From positions 62,001-126,000 of the forward strand of contig NZ_AMZY02000007.1 of the NCBI RefSeq assembly GCF_000330725.2: a stretch of 64,000 nucleotides of DNA, written 5' to 3'. The DNA comes from Mariniradius saccharolyticus AK6 (GTDB lineage Bacteria; Bacteroidota; Bacteroidia; Cytophagales; Cyclobacteriaceae). Under the pieces are notes generated by a model. That model saw nothing but the letters and a program-made list of their open reading frames with translations. It was not told the DNA's origin and did not search any database. The position numbers were made by a program, and so were the translations under genes. Position 1 is the first letter of the stretch; each line of letters starts with the position of its first letter. This document shows positions 34,119-43,919 of this stretch, one piece after another.

Positions 34119-34183
34119 GGTTTTGTGCAGTAAAGTTTATTTCATATTTCGGAGTATTTATTCTTATTTATAAAGAAAAAAAA

Positions 34184-34621
34184 TCACAGCAAGAGGCGGA
34201 CCTCCTCTGAGACTATTTTTTCAGATAGGTGTTGCAGGCTGGTACCACTGAGATGTACACGGATGTCATGCTTGACGTCCTTCCAGAAATCGTGGACCGG
34301 ACAAGGCTTGGCGTGTCCGCATCCCGGCAAACCAAGCAGGCATTGGTCGAAATAGTCTTTCCCTTCGAGGGCAAACACGATATCAACGAGCATGATCTCT
34401 GAGGCGGGTTTTGCCAAGGCTATGCCGCCAGAGGGGCCACGGTATGAATAAAGGATGCCTTTAGCGGTGAGTTCCCGGAAAATTTTGGTCAGAAAGTGAA
34501 AGGAAAGGTCTATTTCCCGAGCGATTTCGCCTATACTCATGTATTCCGACCCACTTGGATGGGACACCATATAAAGGAGTGCGCGAATACCGTATTTACT
34601 GGTTTGGGAAAGGACTTTCAT
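34184..34621 (-). CDS. Rrf2-family [Fe-S] regulator, NsrR-like (near qNOR)
   Basis: 145 aa. Winged helix at 1-75 (SIGEIAREIDLSFHFLTKIF and the wing YRGPSGGIALAK). Three cysteines C94-x6-C101-x5-C107 match the cluster ligand spacing of NsrR/IscR-type sensors. It is upstream of qNOR on the same strand, with an operator-like site 6 bp before its start. It probably senses NO and controls the NO genes in the window (inference). Confidence 0.9.
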   Translation of the reverse strand: MKVLSQTSKYGIRALLYMVSHPSGSEYMSIGEIAREIDLSFHFLTKIFRELTAKGILYSYRGPSGGIALAKPASEIMLVDIVFALEGKDYFDQCLLGLPGCGHAKPCPVHDFWKDVKHDIRVHLSGTSLQHLSEKIVSEEVRLLL

Positions 34622-34626
34622 TATTC

Positions 34627-34640
34627 AGACAATTTTATCC
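34627..34640. promoter_or_regulatory. Rrf2-type operator upstream of first Rrf2 gene
   Basis: AGACAATTTTATCC, one mismatch at the first base from the motif GGAYAWWTTTRTCC, ending 6 bp before the Rrf2 start, so likely autoregulation. Confidence 0.5.
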
Positions 34641-34944
34641 GAAATAAAAAACAATTTTTTAGAAGAACAAAATGTGCGGCCATTTTTTGATTTCGGAATC
34701 AGATTGTTCTGAACTTGTTTTTGCAAAGGGATGCTTTTTGAATAATTGGAAATCGCTCTAAATATGAAATCTTTACCTAGGAACGACTCAACCTATTTGC
34801 AGGTTATTCGAAACCGCGGTGACTAACGATTCAATCGAACTAGGATAAACCTCGGCGTCTATCCTGCCTTTGAGAAAATCAACAAGCGATAAAAAAATAA
34901 TTCATCAAAATTTTTGGCTTGAAAAAAATACGGTACCTTTGTTA

Positions 34945-34956
34945 GTGAATATTCAC
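34945..34956. promoter_or_regulatory. TetR operator 1
   Basis: GTGAATATTCAC, a perfect palindrome within TTAGTGAATATTCACATA, ending 2 bp before the tetR ATG. Near-identical to the site at 35569. Confidence 0.75.
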
Positions 34957-34958
34957 AT

Positions 34959-35546
34959 ATGCCAATGGAAGTCTCGGAAAGACAAAAGGAAATTATCAAC
35001 GCGGCAGGAAAAATCCTCACCCAAGCAGGCCTAAGTGGACTTACGACCAAAAACCTTGCAAAGGAAATGGAATTTTCCGAAGCAGCCATTTACAGGCATT
35101 TCGATAGCAAAGAGGAAATAATCCTTGCATTGCTCGGTTTTTTGAAATCCAACATGGACGAAAGACTTGGACGCATTTACATGGTAGATACTTCGGCTCA
35201 ACAGAAGTTTCAGGCGATATTCCAAAGTCAATTCGAGTTTTTCAGAGACAATCCCCATTTCGTTGTCGCTGTGTTTTCGGACGGGCTATTGGAGGAAAGC
35301 TATAAAATCAACCAAGCGATATTGGACCTCATGCAGGTCAAAATGAAATACCTTACACCCTTGGTCATGCAAGGGCAGCAGTCCGGTACGTTTACACAGG
35401 CGATCACTACGGAAGAACTCGTTCATATCATCATGGGCTCATTCCGCCTGCAAATGTTCAAGTGGCGAATAGCCAATTTTCAGTTTGATATCATCCGTCA
35501 GGGAAAAAACATGATCGCGGCGTTGTTGACCTTGATGGCGTCCTAA
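34959..35546 (+). CDS. TetR-family regulator of the RND operon
   Basis: 195 aa. The TetR DNA-binding domain spans about 10-55 (IINAAGKILTQAGLSGLTTK and FSEAAIYRHFDSKEEII), followed by an all-helical ligand domain. First gene of an operon with a TolC-like, an adaptor and an RND protein (16-bp gap). Two copies of the same palindrome flank it, so it likely represses itself and the pump. Ligand unknown. Confidence 0.92.
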   Translation: MPMEVSERQKEIINAAGKILTQAGLSGLTTKNLAKEMEFSEAAIYRHFDSKEEIILALLGFLKSNMDERLGRIYMVDTSAQQKFQAIFQSQFEFFRDNPHFVVAVFSDGLLEESYKINQAILDLMQVKMKYLTPLVMQGQQSGTFTQAITTEELVHIIMGSFRLQMFKWRIANFQFDIIRQGKNMIAALLTLMAS

Positions 35547-35562
35547 AAAAATTTTCAATTAT

Positions 35563-36885
35563 ATGTTAGTAAATATTTACATACAGAAGAGCGTTCTAAT
35601 TGGACTTCTGTTAGCCAGTGCGCCCGTAAGTGCACAGGTAAAAATGTGGACCCTCGATGAATGTGTCGATTCCGCTTGGGCCTACAATAAAACGTTGCAA
35701 ATCGCCCAGAATAACCAGGACATTGCGGTGCTTAAAAACCAAGAAGCGAAAGCCTCGCTTTTACCCAAGGTGTTTTTACAGGGCGATTACAGATACTTCA
35801 CAGAGCTTCCGATCCAATTGATGCCCCAATCTGCATTTGGCGGACCGGAAGGAGTATTTAAGGAAATCCAATTTGGAGTTCCACACAATATCAGTGCGAA
35901 CCTCGGATTCAAAATGCCCCTTTACGACCCGCAGGTTACCGGAGCGATCAAAACATCAGAAACACTCCAGGAGCTATCCTCGTTGCAGGCACAGAAAACC
36001 AAAGAACAAGTTTATCTGGAAGTAGCCAATCTGTACTACAATGCGCAGATCTTGAAAAATACGCTGGACTTCCTTCAAAAAAACTTGGCGAATAGTCAGC
36101 GACTGGAAAAAAACACCCGGCTTCTTTACGAACAGACACTCGCACAGCGCACGGATTGGGACAAAGTAGTCCTACAGGAGACACAGTTAAGAAGCGCGAT
36201 CACGCAGGCACAAAGCCAATTCCAGTCGGTGCTCAATGCTTTGAAATTTGTAATTGGCCTAGACTCGGAAAGAGAAATTGATGTCCCTATGGATATTGAA
36301 GGTGCTATTTCCGACCATGGCGAATTCCAGAAAAGCCTCGACCATAAAATCCAAGAAAAAAAGGCAGCACTTACCCTACAGGAACTCAAGACGCTGCAAA
36401 ATACCCGAATCCCTACCCTTGCCCTTTATGGCAGCTACGGTCGAACCGGCTTTGGCTTCACAGGCGACCCACAATCCTTCTTGAATTTCTACCCCGTGAG
36501 CTTCACAGGCATTCAACTCAATTTCCCAGTTTTCAATGGTACAATCACCAACAAGAAAATAAGGCAAAAGCGAATTGAACTCGAAAACCAACAGCTCCAA
36601 AAGGAATGGATAAGTGCGCAAACCTCCATGCTGTACGAAAACGCACAGCTTCAGCTAAAGGCTTCCAAAACGCAGCTTGAAACTGCCCAAGGCCAAATTC
36701 GGCTTGCCGAGTCGGTTTACCAAAGAACCCTGCTACAACAAAGGGAGGGTTTGGTCAACCTTACAGAGGTATTATTGGCAGAAAATACCCTGAGAGAAGC
36801 GCAGCAGCATTACCTCAGCAGCATGGTCGACTACCTGAAAGCCGATCTTGAAATCAAAAAAACATCAGGAAACCTCCTAAAATGA
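35563..36885 (+). CDS. TolC-family outer-membrane efflux protein
   Basis: 440 aa. A signal peptide (SVLIGLLLASAPVSAQ) is followed by two long helical-hairpin repeats of the TolC fold (for example QAKTKEQVYLEVANLYYNAQ and AESVYQRTLLQQREGLVNLT). It forms the outer-membrane duct of the RND pump encoded downstream. Oddly, the second TetR palindrome (35569-35580) covers codons 3 to 6, so the operator lies inside the coding start. Confidence 0.9.
   Translation: MLVNIYIQKSVLIGLLLASAPVSAQVKMWTLDECVDSAWAYNKTLQIAQNNQDIAVLKNQEAKASLLPKVFLQGDYRYFTELPIQLMPQSAFGGPEGVFKEIQFGVPHNISANLGFKMPLYDPQVTGAIKTSETLQELSSLQAQKTKEQVYLEVANLYYNAQILKNTLDFLQKNLANSQRLEKNTRLLYEQTLAQRTDWDKVVLQETQLRSAITQAQSQFQSVLNALKFVIGLDSEREIDVPMDIEGAISDHGEFQKSLDHKIQEKKAALTLQELKTLQNTRIPTLALYGSYGRTGFGFTGDPQSFLNFYPVSFTGIQLNFPVFNGTITNKKIRQKRIELENQQLQKEWISAQTSMLYENAQLQLKASKTQLETAQGQIRLAESVYQRTLLQQREGLVNLTEVLLAENTLREAQQHYLSSMVDYLKADLEIKKTSGNLLK
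35569..35580. promoter_or_regulatory. TetR operator 2, inside the tolC-like gene start
   Basis: GTAAATATTTAC within TTAGTAAATATTTACATA, near-identical to 34945-34956. It begins 6 bp after the ATG. Confidence 0.7.
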
Positions 36886-36892
36886 AATCCCC

Positions 36893-37939
36893 ATGAAAAA
36901 GATACTCTATATCCTAATCCCAATAGCTCTAGTCGGCTTGGTCATCGGAAAATTGGCCACCAACAAAAAAACCGCCGAAGAAAGGGTTTACAAATTTGAT
37001 CCTTCAAAGGCCGTCGAGGTGGCTACGATGGAAATCAGCGTCTCAAAAGTGCAGCCATCATACGACTACACGGGAACCTTGGAGCCTAATCGCGAAAGTA
37101 AACTCAGCGCTGAAGTGCAAGGTAAGGTCAACAAGGTTTTGGTTGAAAATGGAGCAACCGTACGAAGGGGGCAGGTGCTGATTCAATTGGACGATGCCTT
37201 GCTGCAATGGCAACGCAAAACCGCTGAGGTGCAAGTGAAAGGGCTGGAGCGCGACTTGAACCGATTTCGAATCCTTGTTGAAAATGACGCAGTCCAAGGA
37301 ATACAACTTGAAAAAACCGAGTTGGCCTTGGAAACTGCAAAGATCCAAATCAATACGTTGAATGAACAAATCAATAAATGCCAAATCAGGGCTCCATTTG
37401 ACGGTATCGTGACGGCCAAGCTTACCGAAGAAGGGGACTTTGCTGCACCCGGAAAGCCACTGCTTCAGTTGACCGATATTTCTTGGTTGAAGTTGAGCAT
37501 TCAGGTTCCAGAAAAGGATCTGATCTTGTTTCAAATAGGCCATGATTACCCCATCGCCATTCCTTCCCTCAATTTGGAAACAACAGGCGAAGCAAGTCTG
37601 ATCGGCAGTAGAGGCAATCCGGCCAATAGTTTCCCTGTAGAAATTACAATTGCCAACATAGACCAAAAGATCAAAGCAGGGATGTTTGGTCATCTGCGCC
37701 TGCAGAGTGTCTCTGCCATTAAAGGAATCGTGATCCCATCCTCAGCCATCGTCGGTTCTGATCTTGCTCCACAGGTTTTTGTAATCAAGGAAGGCAAGGC
37801 AATCCTGAAGAGCATTGTCATCCAAAATCGAATCGGAGACCAAGTCCTGCTACACTCAGGACTTCAGGAGAACGAAATCCTGATCACAGGCGGACTGATC
37901 AATGTCTTCGAAGGCGCCCCCGTGACCAAAAAACTCTAA
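36893..37939 (+). CDS. RND efflux periplasmic adaptor (membrane fusion) protein
   Basis: 348 aa. N-terminal membrane anchor (ILYILIPIALVGLVIGKLAT), lipoyl/barrel-sandwich halves (SAEVQGKVNKVLVENGATVR and RAPFDGIVTAKLTEEGDFAA) around a short helical hairpin, then a beta barrel and membrane-proximal domain. Links the RND pump with the TolC-like channel. 7 bp after the TolC-like gene. Confidence 0.92.
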   Translation: MKKILYILIPIALVGLVIGKLATNKKTAEERVYKFDPSKAVEVATMEISVSKVQPSYDYTGTLEPNRESKLSAEVQGKVNKVLVENGATVRRGQVLIQLDDALLQWQRKTAEVQVKGLERDLNRFRILVENDAVQGIQLEKTELALETAKIQINTLNEQINKCQIRAPFDGIVTAKLTEEGDFAAPGKPLLQLTDISWLKLSIQVPEKDLILFQIGHDYPIAIPSLNLETTGEASLIGSRGNPANSFPVEITIANIDQKIKAGMFGHLRLQSVSAIKGIVIPSSAIVGSDLAPQVFVIKEGKAILKSIVIQNRIGDQVLLHSGLQENEILITGGLINVFEGAPVTKKL

Positions 37940-37950
37940 TCCAAGAAGCC

Positions 37951-40900
37951 ATGAACATTACATCCATATCGATCAATAGGCCCTCGCTGGTCATTGTACT
38001 CTTCTCGATTTTCATTCTCCTGGGTTACATAGGCTTCACCAACCTGTCATACGAGTTGATGCCTGACTTCAACCAACCTGTTGTAGTGATCAAGACTGTC
38101 TATCCAGGGGCAGAACCTGAAGAAGTCGAGACTTCCGTTTCCAAGAAAATTGAAGATGCGCTTTCTAACCTGGAAGGTGTCGATTATCTCGTGACAAAAT
38201 CCCTTCCCAATGCCTCCGTCGTCATAGCCAACATGAAATATGGCGTCAATCTGGATCAAGCCATGCTGGATGCGCAACGCTACATCGACAATATCAGGAA
38301 GGACTTGCCCGAGCAGGTGATGGCCCCCGAGATGTCCAAAGTGTCGCCAAATGACTTACCCATCATGTCCATCACTGCGACCAGCAAGCTGAGCAGCACG
38401 GAGTTTTTCCAAAATATGATCGACGAATATCTCCCTCAAATCCAACAGATCAAAGGCGTGGCAGAAATCACCATTCTTGGAGGCGAACAGCGGGAAGTTC
38501 AGGTAAAGATCGACCAAGAAAAGTTGCGCCAATACCGCGTGTCGCTGCAGCAGGTAGTTGAAGCAATCAACCGCTCTGGATTAGATATCCCAGCAGGTAT
38601 CGTACAGACTGCAAAAGAGCAGAGCGCGGTAAGATTAAGCGGGAAATTCAGGACTTTGTCAGATATCGAAATGGTACAGGTAGCCATGCCAATACCCGGA
38701 AGCCCGATTTACGTCAGGGATTTGGCCGTGGTGAAGGATGGGATCAAGGAAATCACGTCGATCAGTCGCTACAACGGAAAAGAAGGAATCGGCCTGATGC
38801 TCAAAAAACAGGGGGATGCCAATGCAGTGGACGTGTCACGTGCCGTCAGGGCCGAGTTGGAACAGATTGAAAAACTCAATGCCGCAGATGGGGTCGATTT
38901 TATCATCGCCGACGACAGCACGGACAACACTATTGCGGCGGTAGATTCGGTTGTGTTTGACCTCATCCTCGCAGTTATCCTGGTTTCATTGGTGATGCTG
39001 TTGTTTTTGCGAAGTTTCAGGAACTCGATGATTGTATTGGTCGCGATACCTACGTCTCTTGTGACGGCATTCGCCGTGATGTGGATACTGGGCTATACAC
39101 TCAACCTGATGACCTTATTGGCTATGTCGCTTATCATCGGGATCTTGGTGGACGATGCCACGGTAGTGTTAGAAAATATCCAAAGACACTTGGATATGGG
39201 CAAAGAAAAGCGCGCCGCCGCCTTGGACGGCAGGATGGAAATCGGATTTTCGGCAATCTCAATCACTTTGGTCGATGTAGTTGTATTTCTTCCTATTCTT
39301 TTCTTACAGGTATTTGTGGCGGATATGCTCAAGCAATTTTCAGTAGTGGTCATCACTTCAACTTTGACGAGTTTATTGGTCGGCTTCACCCTGACACCTT
39401 GGATGGCTTCACGGATCGGGAAATCCGAGGACCTGCAACCGAAAAACCTATTCAATCGGTTTTTGATCTGGTTTGAAGAACAGTTGGATCGCTTCATCGC
39501 TTGGTATGGACGTCAATTGGTTTGGGTATTGGACCACAAACTCGTTCTTGTGGGAATCGTCCTTGCCCTTTTTGCCTTCACGGCAATCACCCTGAAGCAG
39601 GGGATCATCGGAAAGGAGTTGATCGCTACCGGAGATCAGGGGAAATTTAGGCTTTACTTGGAGTTTGACAAATCCACCAGCATCAAGGAAAACAACGTCC
39701 GAACACTGGAAATCGAGCAGTTCTTACTCCAACAGCCCGAGATCTCGACCGTGTTCAGCAACGTAGGCGGTCCCTCCACGGGCATTGGAAGCCTCGGAGT
39801 TGGCTCGGCCTACAAATCAGAACTTACCATACAGCTCAAAGGTGCTCAGGAGCGCAACAACATTCCGACGGAGAGCAATATGAAGCAAATCCGTGAAGTG
39901 CTGAAAAAGGACTACCCCGGAATCAGCTATTCCATGGCAGCCTTGGGTTTGGTTCCCCGATCCGCTCCCATCGAGCTTACACTCAGCGGTCCTGACAATG
40001 AAGAGGTCATGGCAGAAGCCAACAAATTGAAAAAAGTAATTGAAAATATCCCCGGTGCAGACCATGTCAGACTATCGGTAGAGGAAGGAAGTCCTGAATT
40101 CCAAGTCATTCCCGATCCTGACCGCCTGCAACGCCTAGGACTGAACAATGCCTATGTGGGCATTACCCTACGAAATGCATTGAGCGGGAATGATGACGCG
40201 ACATTGACCGAAGGGGGGACGGTATATCCCGTCAGAATCCTTTTGGACAATTTTAACAGACAAAATTATGATGACATCAACCGTGTGTTGCTGGTAAATC
40301 CCATGGGGATGCCAATTAACCTTTCCCAAGTGGCAGCTATTGTTCAGACAAAGTCAGCGTCACTACTCGAAAGAAAAGACCGACAACCCGCTGTGACACT
40401 TACCGCAGATGCGTTGGGAAGGCCATCCGGCACCGTTGCTGACGAAGTGGTTGCCTTTTTGAAACAAAATCCCCTTCCAGAAAATATCAGCTATGTATGG
40501 GGTTCGGACATCAAAAGACAAAATGATAGTTTCGGCGCGCTCGGTTCGGTACTGTTGATTTCCTTCTTGCTGATTTACCTGATTATGGTGGCATTGTATG
40601 ACAGCTTTGTGTATCCGTTTGTGGTGCTGTTTTCGATCCCTGTCGCCGTGATCGGGGCGTTTTTGGCACTTAACCTCTCAATGAATAACCTTAGCCTATT
40701 TGCCCTTCTTGGCCTGATTATGCTGATGGGACTGGTAACCAAAAACGCGATATTGATCGTGGATTTCACCAACCAACTGCGGGAAAAGGGGCTCACAGTC
40801 CGCGATGCGCTGATTGAAGCCGGGAAAGGCAGGATGCGTCCCATCCTCATGACTACCCTATCCATGGTTTTTGGGATGCTTCCCATCGCGCTAGCGACAG

Positions 40901-41070
40901 GGACAGCTTCAGAGTGGAAAAACGGTTTGGCTTGGGTCATTATCGGAGGGCTTCTTTCTTCCCTGATACTCACGGTGTACCTCGTTCCGGTGGTTTATGA
41001 AGCGATCGAGAAATTACGGGAGAAACTTGGCCGAAACTCAACCCAATTGAAAGAAACGGTATCTACATAA
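37951..41070 (+). CDS. RND-family efflux pump, HAE1-like
   Basis: 1039 aa, full length, with 12 membrane helices and two large periplasmic loops. The RND signatures are clear (SIDRPS-like start, NLEGVDYLVTKS, GILVDDATVVLENIQR in helix 4, ALLGLIMLMGLVTKNAILIV in helix 10). The motif VDDATVVLEN carries the proton-relay aspartates. The HAE1 (multidrug) branch fits better than the heavy-metal branch. Substrate unknown. Confidence 0.94.
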   Translation: MNITSISINRPSLVIVLFSIFILLGYIGFTNLSYELMPDFNQPVVVIKTVYPGAEPEEVETSVSKKIEDALSNLEGVDYLVTKSLPNASVVIANMKYGVNLDQAMLDAQRYIDNIRKDLPEQVMAPEMSKVSPNDLPIMSITATSKLSSTEFFQNMIDEYLPQIQQIKGVAEITILGGEQREVQVKIDQEKLRQYRVSLQQVVEAINRSGLDIPAGIVQTAKEQSAVRLSGKFRTLSDIEMVQVAMPIPGSPIYVRDLAVVKDGIKEITSISRYNGKEGIGLMLKKQGDANAVDVSRAVRAELEQIEKLNAADGVDFIIADDSTDNTIAAVDSVVFDLILAVILVSLVMLLFLRSFRNSMIVLVAIPTSLVTAFAVMWILGYTLNLMTLLAMSLIIGILVDDATVVLENIQRHLDMGKEKRAAALDGRMEIGFSAISITLVDVVVFLPILFLQVFVADMLKQFSVVVITSTLTSLLVGFTLTPWMASRIGKSEDLQPKNLFNRFLIWFEEQLDRFIAWYGRQLVWVLDHKLVLVGIVLALFAFTAITLKQGIIGKELIATGDQGKFRLYLEFDKSTSIKENNVRTLEIEQFLLQQPEISTVFSNVGGPSTGIGSLGVGSAYKSELTIQLKGAQERNNIPTESNMKQIREVLKKDYPGISYSMAALGLVPRSAPIELTLSGPDNEEVMAEANKLKKVIENIPGADHVRLSVEEGSPEFQVIPDPDRLQRLGLNNAYVGITLRNALSGNDDATLTEGGTVYPVRILLDNFNRQNYDDINRVLLVNPMGMPINLSQVAAIVQTKSASLLERKDRQPAVTLTADALGRPSGTVADEVVAFLKQNPLPENISYVWGSDIKRQNDSFGALGSVLLISFLLIYLIMVALYDSFVYPFVVLFSIPVAVIGAFLALNLSMNNLSLFALLGLIMLMGLVTKNAILIVDFTNQLREKGLTVRDALIEAGKGRMRPILMTTLSMVFGMLPIALATGTASEWKNGLAWVIIGGLLSSLILTVYLVPVVYEAIEKLREKLGRNSTQLKETVST

Positions 41071-41161
41071 GCTATCTTCAATAAACTTTCGAAGCATCAA
41101 AATCCACACATGAATGGATTTGTCTGGTTGACTCAAAACACGATAGATTTTCTCTATTGGG

Positions 41162-41173
41162 TGACAAATGTCA
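41162..41173. promoter_or_regulatory. Fnr/HcpR-like dyad upstream of the PqqD operon
   Basis: TGACA-AA-TGTCA followed by T. The identical 13-mer TGACAAATGTCAT occurs at 48198. A Bacteroidota-type -7 candidate, TAATTTTT, starts 25 bp after the dyad, which would place the dyad near -42 as for activators. Confidence 0.6.
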
Positions 41174-41241
41174 TAATTTCCCTCCCTAAATCTTTCTAAT
41201 TTTTAACCATCAATAAAGATTGAACCCTTCACATCCCTGCT

Positions 41242-41499
41242 ATGACAAGAATCAAGAAAAATATCGCAATCAGTGATTCGGGATTTGTTTTTGACCCGGG
41301 TACAGGTGATTCGTATTCGCTCAATCCGACAGGCTTGGAAATCGTACAGTTGATCAAATCGGGGAAAGATTTCCAGCAGGTCCTGGCAGAAATGTCGATA
41401 AAATATGAAGTAGATCCTGAATCATTTGAAAGGTACTACTACGACTTCACAACAACGCTCAAGCAGTTGCGGCTGACAGAATCCGATGGAGAAGATTAA
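41242..41499 (+). CDS. PqqD-like peptide-binding protein
   Basis: 85 aa. The PqqD fold is readable: an N-terminal strand pair (SDSGFVFDPGTGDSYSLNPT), then a winged-helix-like helix set (GLEIVQLIKSGKDFQQVLAE). PqqD-type domains bind leader peptides in RiPP pathways and also occur in other peptide-modifying clusters (family knowledge). It is the first gene of a six-gene operon and overlaps the ATP-grasp gene by 14 bp. No precursor peptide gene was seen nearby. Confidence 0.82.
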   Translation: MTRIKKNIAISDSGFVFDPGTGDSYSLNPTGLEIVQLIKSGKDFQQVLAEMSIKYEVDPESFERYYYDFTTTLKQLRLTESDGED

Positions 41500-42532
41500 A
41501 CTCAATATCGCCTTATCGGGACTCAATAATATTGATAGTCCCGGACCGGGAATCCCCGTGATCAGAGGAATCAGAGATTCGACGAAAATCGATGCCAGGA
41601 TCATTGGACTGGCATACGACAATTTGGAACCTGGGCCCTACATGCATGAGCTCGTGGACAAAACCTACAAAGTACCCTATCCGTCGGATGGCGTGGAACC
41701 CTTGCTCGATAGGATCAAATACATCCAGGAAAAAGAGCACGTGGATGTGCTGATCCCAAATTTTGACTCCGAACTGTTCACTTTCATGAAGTCCGAAAAG
41801 GTCCTGCGCGACATGGGCATCCGGACATTCCTCCCTACCCTGCAGCAGTTTGAAGAAAGGCACAAATCCAATCTCCCCCAGTACGGAGAAAAATACGGAG
41901 TAAAAGTCCCCTACAGTGAGCCCATTGGCAGCATCATGGACTTTCGGAAAATCGAGGAAAAATTTGATTATCCCGTAGTCGTGAAGGGTAAATTCTACGA
42001 TGCCTATATCGCTTATGACTTGGAGCAAGTCGGGATTTACTTCAATAAGATTGCAGCAAAATGGGGCCTACCCATCGTCATCCAGGAATTTGTCAGAGGT
42101 ACAGAGGTCAATGTAGTCGCCCTCGGTGACGGCAATGGCAATACCGTCGGCGCTGTCCCCATGCGCAAAACCTATATCACCGACAAAGGCAAAGGCTGGG
42201 GCGGAATTACACTCCAAGATCCCGCGATGCTGGACTTGACCCACAAGATTATCTCACAAACACATTGGCGTGGGGGGATGGAGCTCGAACTGATCAGGAC
42301 TGCGGCAAACGAGCTTTACATGATCGAAATCAATCCAAGGCTTCCTGCATGGGTATATCTGGCCGTGGCGGCCGGGCAAAACCTACCCGAAGCGCTGGTC
42401 ATGCTGGCGATGGGCATGGAGGTCAAACCCTTTACCCACTACGAAGTCGGAAAAATGTTTATCCGTTATTCGTATGATATGATTTGTGACCTCAAGGAAT
42501 TTGAACAACTCTCTACCAAGGGAGAACTCTAA
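41486..42532 (+). CDS. ATP-grasp ligase
   Basis: 348 aa. The ATP-grasp core shows the nucleotide lysine in DYPVVVKGKFYD (K167), QEFVRGTEVNV at 200-210 and the Mg-binding ELYMIEINPRLP with E281 and N283. The N-terminal domain is Rossmann-like. Such enzymes join a carboxylate to an amine via an acyl phosphate. Position between a PqqD-like and an amino-acid decarboxylase-like gene suggests peptide or amino-acid ligation (inference). Substrate unknown. Confidence 0.9.
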   Translation: MEKIKLNIALSGLNNIDSPGPGIPVIRGIRDSTKIDARIIGLAYDNLEPGPYMHELVDKTYKVPYPSDGVEPLLDRIKYIQEKEHVDVLIPNFDSELFTFMKSEKVLRDMGIRTFLPTLQQFEERHKSNLPQYGEKYGVKVPYSEPIGSIMDFRKIEEKFDYPVVVKGKFYDAYIAYDLEQVGIYFNKIAAKWGLPIVIQEFVRGTEVNVVALGDGNGNTVGAVPMRKTYITDKGKGWGGITLQDPAMLDLTHKIISQTHWRGGMELELIRTAANELYMIEINPRLPAWVYLAVAAGQNLPEALVMLAMGMEVKPFTHYEVGKMFIRYSYDMICDLKEFEQLSTKGEL

Positions 42533-42546
42533 CCCGAACTGAAACC

Positions 42547-43905
42547 ATGACAAAGCTAACATTCGAACGGCCCATCATCCAGCGAATCAATGCGGGTCTT
42601 CCCAGTAAGTATGGAATGGCGCATAAACTGGAGCCTGTCAGCCATATCGATGGTGTTTCCATCAAGTCTTTGCTTGAGTCCTACGGATCACCATTGGTCA
42701 TCATCTCCGAATCCACTATTCGGAAAACCTATAAAACTGCACATCGGGCCTTTAGCTCGCGGTACCCCAAGGTACAGTTTGCATGGTCCTATAAGACCAA
42801 TTACCTCAATGCCGTATGCAATGTATTCCATCAAGAAGGCGCCTGGGCGGAAGTCGTGTCAGGGTTCGAATATGAAAAGGCAATTGCCAATGGCGTTCCG
42901 GGAGATTTGATCGTGTTCAACGGCCCGGACAAAAGCCGGGAAGACCTGTCCAAAGCGATCAAAAACGGCTCCCTCATCCATATTGACCATTTTGACGAAC
43001 TGTATGAAATCATTTCGCTCAGCAAGGAATCCGTGCTGCGACCCAAAGTCGCCATCCGTGTAAACATGAATACAGGTATTTACCCACAATGGGACCGTTT
43101 TGGCTTCAACTATGAAAATGGCGAAGCTTGGGATGCGTTGAATCGGATCATGGCAAGCAAGCAGCTGGATCTCGTCGGCCTACATACCCACATCGGCACA
43201 TATATCATGACCACAGAGGCATACAAAGTAGCTGCGACAAAGTTGGCAGATTTGGCTGTGAGGATCGAAAAGAAGTTTGGCCAGGCACTCCAATATCTTG
43301 ACTTAGGTGGCGGATTTGCTTCCAAAAACACGCTTCGTGGCGCCTACTATCCAGGAACCGATACAGCGCCTTCTTTCGATGACTTTGCGGAAGCGATCAC
43401 CTCCGCGCTCATGAGCAGTGAAATCAAACCTGACCATCTTCCTTTGCTGATACTGGAAACCGGCCGTGCAATGATCGACGATGCGGGATATCTGGCTGGG
43501 ACTGTAATCGCCAACAAAAGACTGGCAGACGGTCGTCGGGCTACAATCATTGATGCCGGTGTAAACCTGCTGTTTACGGCATTTTGGTATGAACATGACA
43601 TCAGACCTGTGGAACCTGTCTCCGAACAATCCGAAGACACGACGATCTATGGGCCGCTTTGCATGAACATAGATGTCATCCGCGGCAATATCATGTTCCC
43701 TCTTCTGAAAAAAGGGGACCACTATGTCATCCGAAGAGTTGGTGCATATAACAATACACAATGGCTGCAATTCATCAATATGCGACCAAACGTGGTGGTG
43801 TTGGACGGCAAGGGTAAGCCACATCTGATCAGAAAAGCAGAAACACTGGAAACGATCAACTCCCAAGAAATCACGCCGGATCACTTGGCGAAATTTGACC
43901 TGTAA
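42547..43905 (+). CDS. PLP-dependent fold-III decarboxylase (LysA-like)
   Basis: 452 aa. The PLP lysine is in FAWSYKTNYL (K83), followed by GLHTHIGTY, DLGGGFAS and the C-terminal PLCMNIDV, which corresponds to the C-x-x-x-D motif at the dimer active site of DAP/ornithine decarboxylases. A decarboxylase acting on a diamino acid or similar is predicted. It is not in a lysine biosynthesis operon. The substrate may be a product of, or a building block for, the adjacent ATP-grasp enzyme. Confidence 0.88.
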   Translation: MTKLTFERPIIQRINAGLPSKYGMAHKLEPVSHIDGVSIKSLLESYGSPLVIISESTIRKTYKTAHRAFSSRYPKVQFAWSYKTNYLNAVCNVFHQEGAWAEVVSGFEYEKAIANGVPGDLIVFNGPDKSREDLSKAIKNGSLIHIDHFDELYEIISLSKESVLRPKVAIRVNMNTGIYPQWDRFGFNYENGEAWDALNRIMASKQLDLVGLHTHIGTYIMTTEAYKVAATKLADLAVRIEKKFGQALQYLDLGGGFASKNTLRGAYYPGTDTAPSFDDFAEAITSALMSSEIKPDHLPLLILETGRAMIDDAGYLAGTVIANKRLADGRRATIIDAGVNLLFTAFWYEHDIRPVEPVSEQSEDTTIYGPLCMNIDVIRGNIMFPLLKKGDHYVIRRVGAYNNTQWLQFINMRPNVVVLDGKGKPHLIRKAETLETINSQEITPDHLAKFDL

Positions 43906-43919
43906 ATCCCTACGGAGCC

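Noticed and set aside
34151-34164. Possible Rrf2 site upstream of qNOR (GGAGTATTTATTCT)
   Set aside because: Only about nine of 14 positions fit and the dyad symmetry is poor.
42547-43905. Diaminopimelate decarboxylase of lysine synthesis
   Set aside because: The fold and PLP motifs fit, but the operon has no lysine genes, and a PqqD/ATP-grasp context suggests another substrate.
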